A stretch of DNA of 11,003 nt from CADCWK01 sp964244115 (GCA_964244115.1 CAXTHM010000102.1:1-11003); one strand, 5' to 3'; positions 1 through 6,328 are shown, counted from the first letter of the stretch. Notes: generated by a model from the letters alone, not told the origin. A program made the numbers and translations.

Positions 1-397
1 CGACATCCGGTTCTACAGCGTGATCTACAACCTGCTCGACGAGGTCCGCCTCGCCATGACGGGTCTGCTCGCGCCGGTCTACGAGGACGTCACGGACGGT
101 TATGCCGAGGTCCGCGACACCTTCAAGCTGCCGAACGGCGATGTCGTCGCCGGCGCCTATGTCCTCGACGGCAAGATCCTCCGGAGCAGCAAGGTGCGTG
201 TCCTCCGGGGCGGTGTCTTCCTGCACGAGGGCAGCGTCCGTTCGCTGCGGCGCTTCAAGGACGACGTCCGGGAAGTGGCGACCGGGTACGAGTGCGGCGT
301 CGGGATGGAGAGCTTTAACGACCTCCAGGTCAGCGATCAGCTCGAGTTCTATCACCGGCAGGAAGTCGCCCGCGTCCCGGTCGGCGGGCGTCGGTAG
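1..397 (+). CDS. infB: Translation initiation factor IF-2, C-terminal end (partial)
   Basis: This is the last 131 or so codons of IF2, the GTPase that brings initiator fMet-tRNA to the 30S subunit and promotes subunit joining. The gene enters from before base 1 (first full codon at base 2) and stops at TAG 395-397. The visible part reads from DIRFYSVIYNLLDEVR through a beta-barrel-like stretch (VLRGGVFLHEGSVRSLRRFK) to the highly conserved EVATGYECGVG segment and the terminal FNDLQVSDQLEFY. These match the end of IF2 domain 3 and domain 4 (the C2 domain that binds fMet-tRNA). The G domain lies outside the window. rbfA follows 66 bases downstream, the usual infB-rbfA order of bacteria. The identification is secure. 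Confidence 0.96.
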   Translation, partial: DIRFYSVIYNLLDEVRLAMTGLLAPVYEDVTDGYAEVRDTFKLPNGDVVAGAYVLDGKILRSSKVRVLRGGVFLHEGSVRSLRRFKDDVREVATGYECGVGMESFNDLQVSDQLEFYHRQEVARVPVGGRR

Positions 398-410
398 CGT
401 GGTAACGTGG

Positions 411-446
411 AGGGGCGATCTGCCAGGCCTGGCTGGATCGCCCTTT
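411..446 (+). terminator. Terminator-like hairpin between infB and rbfA
   Basis: GGGCGATC at 413-420 pairs perfectly with GATCGCCC at 436-443. A411-T445 and a G412-T444 wobble extend the stem. An inner GCCA (422-425)/TGGC (430-433) helix closes a GGCC loop. A short TTT (444-446) follows. It sits just ahead of the rbfA ribosome binding site at 454-459. The fold is read directly. Termination, attenuation or RNA processing is inferred, and the short T tract makes full termination uncertain. Confidence 0.45.
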
Positions 447-463
447 CGCCGGGCAGGAGAGTC

Positions 464-904
464 ATGAGCCGCCGCACGCTGCAAGTCGCCGAGTTGCTCC
501 GCGAGGAACTCAGCGACATCATCCGCCGGGAAGTGAACGACCCACGGGTCGGATTCTTTAGCATCACCGAGGTCGAGGTAACCGAAGATCTGCGCTCCGC
601 CCGGGTCTATGTCAGCGTGCTCGGTTCCGACCAGGAGCGCGAGGAGACGCTGGTCGCCCTGCGGTCGGCAGCGTCCTTCATCCGCTTCCATCTCAAGCCC
701 AGGCTGCGGACACGGAGCATCCCGGACCTCGAGTTCCGGGGCGACCGGTCGATGGAGCACGCCGAGCAGATCTCCCGGGCGATCAACACCCTGCACGAGC
801 GGGATGCCAACCGTCCGGCTCCGATCGAGGTGGGAGTCGACGGATCGCTTCCGGACGTCGTCCGCGCCGGTCCGCATGGCGAAGGACGCCAGGATGGCGG
901 GTGA
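464..904 (+). CDS. rbfA: 30S ribosome-binding factor RbfA
   Basis: RbfA is a small KH-fold protein that binds the 30S subunit and helps late 16S rRNA maturation near helix 1. The protein has 146 residues. It opens with MSRRTLQVAELLREELSDII, the usual first helix, followed by the diagnostic NDPRVGFFSITEVEVTEDL and a strand reading ARVYVSVLG. RLRTRSIPDLEFRGDRSMEHA near residues 77-97 is the family's conserved R-x-x-P-x-L-x-F-x-x-D segment. About 30 residues after the core (NRPAPIEVGVDGSL onward) are a non-conserved tail. The ATG at 464 is preferred over an in-frame upstream ATG at 407 because AGGAGA lies at 454-459 and the family begins here. The 3' end overlaps nrnA by 11 bases, which suggests translational coupling. 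Confidence 0.95.
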   Translation: MSRRTLQVAELLREELSDIIRREVNDPRVGFFSITEVEVTEDLRSARVYVSVLGSDQEREETLVALRSAASFIRFHLKPRLRTRSIPDLEFRGDRSMEHAEQISRAINTLHERDANRPAPIEVGVDGSLPDVVRAGPHGEGRQDGG

Positions 905-1937
905 GCCGCGGTCGACGGCCGCACCGTGGTCGATCGACCCGACCGTCGCGGCGGAGGCCCTCGCGCTGCTCCGCACGGCGACGCGGGTGCTGGTGCCGAC
1001 CCACCAGAATGTCGATGCCGACGCGCTCGCCTCGGCGATCGCCCTCTGTGTCGCGCTCGAGCAGGTCGGCGTCGAGGCCGTCCCCGTCGTCAGCGATGGC
1101 AGCCTCCCGCACAGCCTGACGTTCCTGCCCTTTCTCGATCGCGTCCTGATCTACGGTCAGCACGAGTTGCCCGAGTTCGACGTCCTCTGCTTGGCGGACT
1201 CATCTGATCGGCGCCGGATCGGCAAACTCCAGAACGATCATCCGGATTGGTTCGACGGGTCGATCCCGATGGTCAACATCGATCACCATGTCACCAACGA
1301 CCGGTTCGGCGAGATCAACATCGTCTTCTCCGAGGCGGCATCGACGTCCGAGATCATCGCCGAGCTGATCCGGACGTGGGGCGTGCCGCTCAGCCAGCCG
1401 ATCGCCCAGTGCCTGCTGGCCGGGATCTACGGCGATACGCTCGGTCTGCGGACCTCGGCGACGACCTCCCGGACGATGCGGACCGCGGCCGACCTCGTCG
1501 ACGCCGGCGCCAACCCGGAGCCGATCGTGGACGGGCTCTTCCGGGTCAAGCCGCGGTCCAGCGTCTGCCTCTGGGAGCACGCGCTGCGGGAGGTGGAGTG
1601 GACGGGGGCGGTAATCTGGACGGCGCTGACCGACCCGATGTTCAAGGCCTGCGGGGCCGTCCCGAGCGAGGCTGAGGGGCTGGTCAACTTCCTCCTCGGG
1701 ACCGAAGGCTCGCTGGTCGCGGCGATCCTGTTCGCGACGGACACCGGCTGGCGGGTCAGCCTCCGCAGCCTGCCGCCGGACGTCGACGTCGCGGCGATCG
1801 CGGCCGAGTTCGGCGGCGGGGGGCATCCCCGGGCGGCGGGTTGCACCATCGTCGGCGATGTCGAGGATAAACGGCGATTCCTCGAACGGGTCTCCGAGGC
1901 GGCGATCGGGATGCACGACCCCTCGACGCGGCAGTAG
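894..1937 (+). CDS. nrnA: DHH-family nano-RNase / pAp phosphatase (NrnA-like)
   Basis: This is a DHH/DHHA1 phosphoesterase of 347 residues. The family hydrolyses short oligoribonucleotides and 3'-phosphoadenosine 5'-phosphate with Mn2+. Motif I is HQNVDADALAS (residues 37-47), keeping the metal-binding His and two Asp. The signature VNIDHHVTND has D130-H131-H132. A conserved GIYGDTLGLRT segment follows. The C-terminal DHHA1 domain ends in the substrate-binding GGGGHPRAAG (residues 307-316). The chosen ATG at 894 has AAGGA at 882-886. An in-frame ATG at 876 would add six residues and cannot be excluded. The start overlaps rbfA by 11 bases, and the stop is 6 bases before truB, so it sits inside a translation-related operon, as in many Gram-positive and Chloroflexota genomes. 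Choosing NrnA over another DHH subfamily rests on length and context. Confidence 0.9.
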   Translation: MAGEPRSTAAPWSIDPTVAAEALALLRTATRVLVPTHQNVDADALASAIALCVALEQVGVEAVPVVSDGSLPHSLTFLPFLDRVLIYGQHELPEFDVLCLADSSDRRRIGKLQNDHPDWFDGSIPMVNIDHHVTNDRFGEINIVFSEAASTSEIIAELIRTWGVPLSQPIAQCLLAGIYGDTLGLRTSATTSRTMRTAADLVDAGANPEPIVDGLFRVKPRSSVCLWEHALREVEWTGAVIWTALTDPMFKACGAVPSEAEGLVNFLLGTEGSLVAAILFATDTGWRVSLRSLPPDVDVAAIAAEFGGGGHPRAAGCTIVGDVEDKRRFLERVSEAAIGMHDPSTRQ

Positions 1938-1943
1938 CCGAGG

Positions 1944-2870
1944 ATGGGTCGCGGGCGCCGGGCCACCACCGGCCTCCTCCATGGGATCGTCATCGTCGAC
2001 AAGCCGGCCGGCTGGACGAGCCACGATGTCGTCGGCCGGGTCCGGCGTCTGACCCGGGAACGACGCGTCGGTCACGCCGGAACCCTCGACCCGGCCGCGA
2101 CCGGGGTACTGCCCGTCCTGGTCGGCGACGCGACGAAAGTCGTCGAGTTCCTCTCCGACGCCGACAAGGGCTATCGCGCGGAGATCACGCTCGGCATCGA
2201 GACCGACTCCTACGACATCGACGGCACGGTATCCGCGACCTTCGGCGGCGACCTGCCGGGGATCGCCGAGATCGATCGGGCGCTGGCTGGATTCCGTGGG
2301 CCGATCCGGCAACTCCCCCCGATGCACTCGGCCATCAGGATCAACGGCGAGCGACTCTACGAGGCTGCCCGTCGCGGGGAGACGATCGAGCGCGAGACCC
2401 GATCCATCACGATCCACCGCTTCGAGATCCTCTCTTGGGAAGCGCCAGTGCTGACCGTCGAGATCGATTGCAGCAAGGGGACGTACATCCGCTCGCTGGC
2501 GCATGATCTCGGGCAGGCCCTCGGGACCGGAGCGTACCTGAGTAATCTCGTCCGGACCTGGACCGGACCGTTCAGGATCGACGAAGCGTGGGCCCTCGCC
2601 GATCTCGAACGGGCACTCGGGGACGACCCGGCCGAAGAATGGGCGTCGATGGCCATCCATCCGGATACCATCGTCCAGGGATGGCCCGCGATCATCCTCG
2701 ATCACGATCGCCGGACCGACTGGCTCCAGGGCCGGATGGTTCCGGGGTCAGCCGGGCAGGGCATCGGCGGGGTCCGAACCTACGACGACCAGGGCAACTG
2801 GCTGGGGATCGGACGAGGTTCGGAGTTGGGCATCAGGCCATGGAAGGTCGTACGCAATGACGGAATCTGA
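1944..2870 (+). CDS. truB: tRNA pseudouridine(55) synthase TruB
   Basis: TruB converts U55 in the T-loop of most tRNAs to pseudouridine. The protein has 308 residues. It begins LLHGIVIVDKPAGWTSHDVV, the conserved TruB opening. The catalytic motif is RRVGHAGTLDPAATGVL, with the nucleophilic Asp at residue 49. A YRAEITLGIETDSYDIDG segment and the PPMHSAIRINGERLYEAAR block follow, then SKGTYIRSLAHDLG. A C-terminal PUA-like part is visible from about residue 235 to the end (GRMVPG, WLGIGRG). The ATG at 1944 directly follows nrnA with only 6 bases between. A clear Shine-Dalgarno is lacking (GAGG abuts the ATG), so it may depend on coupling to nrnA. The 3' end overlaps ribF by 14 bases. Confidence 0.96.
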   Translation: MGRGRRATTGLLHGIVIVDKPAGWTSHDVVGRVRRLTRERRVGHAGTLDPAATGVLPVLVGDATKVVEFLSDADKGYRAEITLGIETDSYDIDGTVSATFGGDLPGIAEIDRALAGFRGPIRQLPPMHSAIRINGERLYEAARRGETIERETRSITIHRFEILSWEAPVLTVEIDCSKGTYIRSLAHDLGQALGTGAYLSNLVRTWTGPFRIDEAWALADLERALGDDPAEEWASMAIHPDTIVQGWPAIILDHDRRTDWLQGRMVPGSAGQGIGGVRTYDDQGNWLGIGRGSELGIRPWKVVRNDGI

Positions 2871-3861
2871 GCCCGCGGTCCCGCCGACGTCGCCCGTTCT
2901 GTCCGGCCTCGAGCAACTCCGGCGCGTCCCGCGGGTGATGACGCTTGGAACGTTCGACGGGGTCCACCGGGGCCATCAGTTCCTGATCGACGCCACCGTC
3001 CGCCGCGCCGCCGAACTCGGACTGCCGTCGCTGGCCCTGACCTTCGAGCCGATCCCGGCGATGGTCCTCCGCCCCGGCGCCTTTCCCGGCCGGATCTGCT
3101 CGGCGATCGAGAAGCTGGACCGGATCGGTTCGCGCGGCCTGGACGAGATCGGCGTGATCCCGTTCAGCCGTGACTTCTCGGAGCGCACGGCGGAGAGCTT
3201 CATCGCCGAACTGGTCGAGCGCGCTGCGCCGGTCGAGATCCTCGTGGGGGAGGCCTTCGCCCTCGGTCGGGGCCGAACCGGCGATGTCGAACGGCTGACG
3301 GCTCTGGGTCGGGAACATGGCTACACGCTGCGGGCCGTTCCCCGGATCAGCGACGGTGACGAGATCGTCAGCAGCTCGGCGATCCGTCAGGCGATCGTCC
3401 AGGGTCGGCCGGAGAAAGCGAGCCACTTCCTCGGACGGCCGTTCCGGGTCACCGGCCCGGTGGTCCACAGCTCCCATTACGGGCGCCAGATCGGCTTCCC
3501 GACGGCCAACGTGATGCCGCCGAACGATCTCGTTCCGGTCGCGGACGGCATCTACGCCAGCCTGGCCTGGGTGCCGGGCGAGTCCGATCCCCGCTGGGCG
3601 ATGACCTACGTGGGAACCCGACCGACCGTCAACACCGGCGTCCGGCAGATCGAGACGCACCTGCTGGACTTCCACGGCGACCTCTACGGCTACACGCTCG
3701 GAGTCGATCTGCTCCACCGCCTGCGACCCGACCAGCGCTTCCCGACGGTCGAGGGCATGATCGACCAGTTGAAGGCGGACGAGGAGACGACGCGGGCCTA
3801 TCTCGTGCGTCACCAGGGCGAGACTGCTATACTTGATAGAACAATAGCCTTCCCAAGTTGA
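2857..3861 (+). CDS. ribF: Bifunctional riboflavin kinase / FAD synthetase
   Basis: RibF phosphorylates riboflavin to FMN and then adenylates FMN to FAD. The protein has 334 residues, a normal length. The N-terminal nucleotidyltransferase-like FAD synthetase domain shows LGTFDGVHRGHQ with the HxGH box at residues 37-40 and the VSSSAIRQ motif near residues 171-178. The C-terminal flavokinase domain shows GRQIGFPTANV, with the PTAN motif at residues 215-218, then VGTRPTVN and IETHLLDF with the likely catalytic Glu at 266. The ATG at 2857 lies inside the end of truB (14-base overlap), so the two are probably co-translated. A candidate promoter for the next operon overlaps the ribF stop. Both active sites look intact. 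Confidence 0.96.
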   Translation: MTESEPAVPPTSPVLSGLEQLRRVPRVMTLGTFDGVHRGHQFLIDATVRRAAELGLPSLALTFEPIPAMVLRPGAFPGRICSAIEKLDRIGSRGLDEIGVIPFSRDFSERTAESFIAELVERAAPVEILVGEAFALGRGRTGDVERLTALGREHGYTLRAVPRISDGDEIVSSSAIRQAIVQGRPEKASHFLGRPFRVTGPVVHSSHYGRQIGFPTANVMPPNDLVPVADGIYASLAWVPGESDPRWAMTYVGTRPTVNTGVRQIETHLLDFHGDLYGYTLGVDLLHRLRPDQRFPTVEGMIDQLKADEETTRAYLVRHQGETAILDRTIAFPS

Positions 3862-3886
3862 CCCGCACAGGGGCGAATGGTATCGT
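3858..3886 (+). promoter_or_regulatory. Candidate sigma70-type promoter for infC operon
   Basis: TTGACC at 3858-3863 (5 of 6 to the -35 consensus) is separated by exactly 17 bases from TATCGT at 3881-3886 (4 of 6 to the -10 consensus). It begins within the stop region of ribF and would start transcription about 100 bases ahead of infC, just upstream of the leader hairpin. Position and spacing are seen; activity is inferred. Confidence 0.45.
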
Positions 3887-3913
3887 TCGTCGGACGACCC
3901 CAGTCGCCGTGAA

Positions 3914-3941
3914 CGCCTGGTCGAATGACCGGCGATTTTTT
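3914..3941 (+). terminator. Intrinsic terminator / attenuator in the infC leader
   Basis: The stem is built from CTGGTC (3917-3922) and GACCGG (3927-3932), including one T-G wobble, around a GAAT loop. After one bulged C, CG (3914-3915) pairs with CG (3933-3934). It is followed by A and six Ts (3936-3941), the only good T tract after a stem in this window. It lies between ribF and infC. It could end the infB-ribF transcript, or attenuate the infC operon if transcription starts at the promoter candidate at 3858-3886. Confidence 0.65.
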
Positions 3942-3974
3942 GTTGCTCGGCAAAACTTGGGACAACGATGTGCC

Positions 3975-3980
3975 AGGAGG
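3975..3980 (+). promoter_or_regulatory. Consensus ribosome binding site fixing the infC start
   Basis: A perfect AGGAGG stands 6 bases before an ATA codon at 3987 that is in frame with IF3. No ATG, GTG or TTG in the IF3 frame lies at a usable distance, so this site decides the unusual start. Confidence 0.8.
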
Positions 3981-3986
3981 CAAACA

Positions 3987-4667
3987 ATAACTAGACCAAC
4001 GCTTACACCACGGGTCAACGAGCGTATCCGGATCCGAGAGGTCCGGGTCATCGACGAGGACGGCGAGCAGCTCGGCATCCTGCCGACGCGCGAAGCCCTC
4101 GATCTGGCGCGTTCTCGTGGGGTTGACCTCGTCGAAGTCGCTCCCAATGCCGTCCCGCCGGTCTGTCGCATGATGGATTACGGGAAGTTCCGGTACGAAC
4201 AGAGCCGGCGAGACCGTGAGTCGCGCAAGAACCAGCATGTCGTCGAGCTCAAGGAGATCCGGATCCAGCCGAAGATCGGGGACCATGACCTGGAAACCAA
4301 GTCCCGGCAGGCCGCGAAGTTCCTCGATGCGGGCGACAAGGTCAAGTTCACGGTCCGGTTCCGGGGTCGCGAGATGGCGCACCCGGACATCGGCAAGGGA
4401 CTGCTCGACGAGCTGTGGGAGATGCTGAAGACGCAATCGACCATGGAGCTGACGCCGAAGATGGAGGGGCGGACAATGATCATGCATCTCGCCCCGATCA
4501 AGGCCAAGCAGAGCATGGCGGAGCGCGAGTCCGATCGCGAAGGGCGTACGGCGGCCGTGGGGTCAGACGAACAGCAGGAGGAGGGTTCGGCGATGGCCGA
4601 GGCCCTCCGGATCGCGACGGAGAGAAGTGAGGAATCACATGGCCAAGCAGAAGCTCAAGACGCATAA
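3987..4667 (+). CDS. infC: Translation initiation factor IF-3 (probable ATA start)
   Basis: IF3 binds the 30S subunit, blocks premature 50S joining and proofreads the start codon. With the ATA start at 3987 the protein has 226 residues. The N-domain runs from RVNERIRIREVRVIDEDGEQLG through GVDLVEVAPNA and PVCRMMDYGKF (residues 58-68). A basic linker leads to the C-domain, with VVELKEIRIQP and RFRGREMAH (residues 126-132), ending at HLAPIKAK near residue 174. About 52 further residues form a Glu/Gln/Ala-rich, low-complexity tail absent from short IF3s. Its end overlaps rpmI by 29 bases. IF3 is known to begin with rare codons (AUU in E. coli), which lets it repress its own translation; an ATA start would fit that scheme. 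The family call is certain; the start codon is inferred from the Shine-Dalgarno and homology. Confidence 0.93.
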   Translation: MTRPTLTPRVNERIRIREVRVIDEDGEQLGILPTREALDLARSRGVDLVEVAPNAVPPVCRMMDYGKFRYEQSRRDRESRKNQHVVELKEIRIQPKIGDHDLETKSRQAAKFLDAGDKVKFTVRFRGREMAHPDIGKGLLDELWEMLKTQSTMELTPKMEGRTMIMHLAPIKAKQSMAERESDREGRTAAVGSDEQQEEGSAMAEALRIATERSEESHGQAEAQDA

Positions 4668-4848
4668 GGGCGCGGCTCGCCGGTTCAAGGTAACCGGGAC
4701 CGGCCTGATCATGCGCACCAAGCACAACAAGAGTCACCTTCGCCGCAAGAAGTCCATGCGGATCAAGCGCCAGTTCGACCGCATGTTGCCGCTCAGTGGC
4801 AGCGACGAGAAGCGCGTTCGCCGCATGATTCCCTACGGGCTCGACTAG
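4639..4848 (+). CDS. rpmI: 50S ribosomal protein L35
   Basis: L35 is a small basic protein of the large ribosomal subunit. The 69 residues read MAKQKLKTHKGAARRFKVTG, then a KSHLRRKKSMRIKR stretch and the terminal KRVRRMIPY, all typical of the family. The start at 4639 is chosen over an in-frame ATG at 4627 because GTGAGGA sits at 4627-4633 and the family begins M-x-K-x-K-T-H. It lies inside the last codons of infC (29-base overlap, different frame), so L35 synthesis is probably coupled to IF3. rplT follows after a 70-base gap containing a hairpin. Confidence 0.96.
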   Translation: MAKQKLKTHKGAARRFKVTGTGLIMRTKHNKSHLRRKKSMRIKRQFDRMLPLSGSDEKRVRRMIPYGLD

Positions 4849-4871
4849 ATCTCGAATCCAGCCGTACGAAT

Positions 4872-4894
4872 GGCCGCATGACCTGGTGGCGGCC
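4872..4894 (+). promoter_or_regulatory. Hairpin ahead of rplT
   Basis: GGCCGC (4872-4877) and GCGGCC (4889-4894) form a perfect 6-bp stem with an 11-base loop in the rpmI-rplT spacer. The stem ends 11 bases before the rplT Shine-Dalgarno AAGGAG at 4906-4911. L20 is a known autoregulator of this operon in other bacteria through leader RNA structures. Whether this hairpin takes part is inference. Confidence 0.3.
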
Positions 4895-4918
4895 GGCCCA
4901 ACACCAAGGAGAACGATC

Positions 4919-5275
4919 ATGGCACGAGTCAAGCGCGGCGTTACCTCACATCGCCGCCACAAGAGCGTCATCGCGCAGGTGAAGGGTCACCGCGCGACCA
5001 ACCGGCGGCTGTTCAAGCGGGCTCATGAGTCGATGATGCATGCGTTGCGGTACGCGTATCGCGACCGCCGCAATCGCAAGCGCGACATGCGCCGGCTCTG
5101 GATCATCCGCATCAACGCCGCGGCTCGCCTCAACGGCCTCAGCTACAGCCGCATGATCCACGGGTTGTCGCTGGCCGGAATCGCGGTCGACCGCAAGATC
5201 CTGGCGGACCTCGCCGTCCGCGACGCCGCCGCGTTCAGCGCGATCGTCGATCGCGCCCGGGCGGAACTGACATAG
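4919..5275 (+). CDS. rplT: 50S ribosomal protein L20
   Basis: L20 binds 23S rRNA early in 50S assembly and in several bacteria also represses its own operon. The 118 residues start MARVKRGVTSHRRHK, the standard opening of the long basic N-terminal extension. The core YRDRRNRKRDMRRLWIIRIN is followed by AAARLNGLSYSRMIHGL and DRKILADLAVRD. The start at 4919 has AAGGAG at 4906-4911; an in-frame ATG at 4886 would add 11 residues and is rejected. It is the third gene of infC-rpmI-rplT. The next gene begins 2 bases after its TAG. Confidence 0.97.
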   Translation: MARVKRGVTSHRRHKSVIAQVKGHRATNRRLFKRAHESMMHALRYAYRDRRNRKRDMRRLWIIRINAAARLNGLSYSRMIHGLSLAGIAVDRKILADLAVRDAAAFSAIVDRARAELT

Positions 5276-5277
5276 CG

Positions 5278-6156
5278 GTGCGCGAGACCGGTTCACCGGA
5301 CTCCAACCAGATGATGCCGCCGGAAGACCTCCGGCGGCATCGTCGTGTCCGGGAGCGGGAGACGATCACCTCTCCAGGCAACCAGATCGTCCGTCTGATC
5401 CGCAGCCTGGCCCGGAAGAAGGGGCGCGAGGAATCGGGCCTCTTCGTCGTCGAAGGCGAGCGGGCAGTCGGCGACGCGATCGAAGCCGGCGTCCCGCCAC
5501 ACGCGATCGTCGCCCGCGAGGGCTTCGTCGCCGGTTCCGCGGCCGTGGACGCCGCCCTCGCGTCGGACGAGCCCGATATCGTCCGCATCCTCGATGCCGA
5601 CCTGTTCGACTCGTTGACCGACACCGTCCATCCGCAGGGCGTACTGGCCATCCTGCCGATCCCCATCCCACAGCGGCTGCCCGAGACCGCGACACTCGTC
5701 GTCCTGCTGGACGGGATCCGGGATCCGGGCAACATGGGCACGCTGATCCGATCCAGCGCCGCCGCCGGTGTGGACGCCGTCCTGGTCGGGGATGGGTCCG
5801 TGGATGCCTACAACCCGAAGGTCGTCCGGGCGGCGATGGGGTCTCACTTCCGGATCCCGATCATCCCGGCCGCATCGATCGGCCCCGAGCGCTACGAAGC
5901 GATCGCCGTCCGGGTGATCGCTGACGCCCACGGTGACGTCGCCTATGATGAGGCGGACTGGAGCGAGCCGCTCCTGCTGATCGTGGGCTCCGAGGCGGAC
6001 GGGCCGAGCCCGGCGAGTCTCGAACTCGCCAACCGACTCGTCTCGATCCCGATGGCGGCCGGGGTCGAATCGCTCAACGCGGCGGTCGCCGGCTCGATCA
6101 TCCTGTTCGAGATCGCCCGTCAGCGGCGCTCTGGCAGCGCATGTGCGAAGAAATAG
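5278..6156 (+). CDS. TrmH/SpoU-family RNA 2'-O-methyltransferase
   Basis: This is a SPOUT-class enzyme that methylates a ribose 2'-OH in rRNA or tRNA using SAM. From the GTG at 5278 it has 292 residues. The substrate-binding N-domain (residues about 28-130) includes VRLIRSLARKKGREESGLFVVEG. The three SpoU motifs are intact: motif 1 LLDGIRDPGNMGTLIRSS (residues 143-160, with N152 and R158), motif 2 VGSEADGPS (from 236), and motif 3 IPMAAGVESLNAAVA (from 257, with N267). These motifs form the trefoil-knot SAM site. The position after rplT is common in Actinobacteria and Chloroflexota, where it is often annotated as 23S rRNA methylase (RlmB/TsnR-like). The start is uncertain: GTG 5278 lies 2 bases after the rplT stop, ATG 5311 and 5314 are alternatives, none has a good Shine-Dalgarno, and a strong hairpin covers 5313-5341. 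The exact target cannot be read. Confidence 0.9.
   Translation: MRETGSPDSNQMMPPEDLRRHRRVRERETITSPGNQIVRLIRSLARKKGREESGLFVVEGERAVGDAIEAGVPPHAIVAREGFVAGSAAVDAALASDEPDIVRILDADLFDSLTDTVHPQGVLAILPIPIPQRLPETATLVVLLDGIRDPGNMGTLIRSSAAAGVDAVLVGDGSVDAYNPKVVRAAMGSHFRIPIIPAASIGPERYEAIAVRVIADAHGDVAYDEADWSEPLLLIVGSEADGPSPASLELANRLVSIPMAAGVESLNAAVAGSIILFEIARQRRSGSACAKK
5313..5341 (+). terminator. Strong 11-bp hairpin after rplT, inside the methylase 5' end
   Basis: GATGCCGCCGG (5313-5323) pairs perfectly with CCGGCGGCATC (5331-5341) around the loop AAGACCT. The stem is nearly all G and C. No T tract follows. It lies 38 bases after the rplT stop and looks like a terminator or processing element for the ribosomal-protein operon, yet it falls within the longest reading frame of the methylase gene. 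Confidence 0.45.
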
Positions 6157-6199
6157 TGCGTCAGCGGGCATTCTTCGCTAAGCTGTCCGTAGGTCGCGT

Positions 6200-6222
6200 C
6201 CGGGATCAGTCGGATCTCCCGG
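6200..6222 (+). repeat. Inverted repeat in the 172-base leader before hup
   Basis: CCGGGA (6200-6205) and TCCCGG (6217-6222) are perfect inverted copies 11 bases apart. The spacer 6157-6328 between the methylase and hup also contains a smaller stem, GACCA (6293-6297)/TGGTC (6302-6306), with a CTTC loop just before the hup Shine-Dalgarno. The spacer probably carries the methylase 3' end and the hup promoter and leader, but I see no convincing -35/-10 pair. TAAGCT at 6179-6184 is a weak -10 candidate without a partner. Confidence 0.3.
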
Positions 6223-6328
6223 TCTTCGGGCGTGTCAGTCGACGATGACCCCTTGGCCCGAATGGTGCCTAAGGACCCGTACAGCCGTCCCGGACCACTT
6301 CTGGTCTACCTATCTGTCAGGAGATGCA

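Noticed and set aside
1200..2705. A 501-codon open frame on the minus strand opposite nrnA and truB
   Set aside because: It is rich in Arg, Pro, Gly and Asp with no recognisable domain, and it is antisense to two well-supported genes. High GC makes such shadow frames common.
3828..3833. TATACT as a -10 box for the infC operon
   Set aside because: The hexamer is good, but the matching -35 position (3805-3810, GTGCGT) is poor. TTGACC-N17-TATCGT just downstream fits better, though a contribution cannot be excluded.
3858..3986. IF3 starting at TTG 3858 or GTG 3909
   Set aside because: The added residues have no IF3 resemblance and run through the leader stem-loop and T tract, while AGGAGG lies only ahead of the ATA at 3987.
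2833..3987. A 384-codon minus-strand frame opposite ribF
   Set aside because: It is antisense to a complete ribF with both active sites, and it has low-complexity Arg/Asp-rich content.
6245..6328. An N-terminal extension of HU from ATG 6245
   Set aside because: The 28 extra residues are not HU-like, and AGGAG stands directly before the ATG at 6329.
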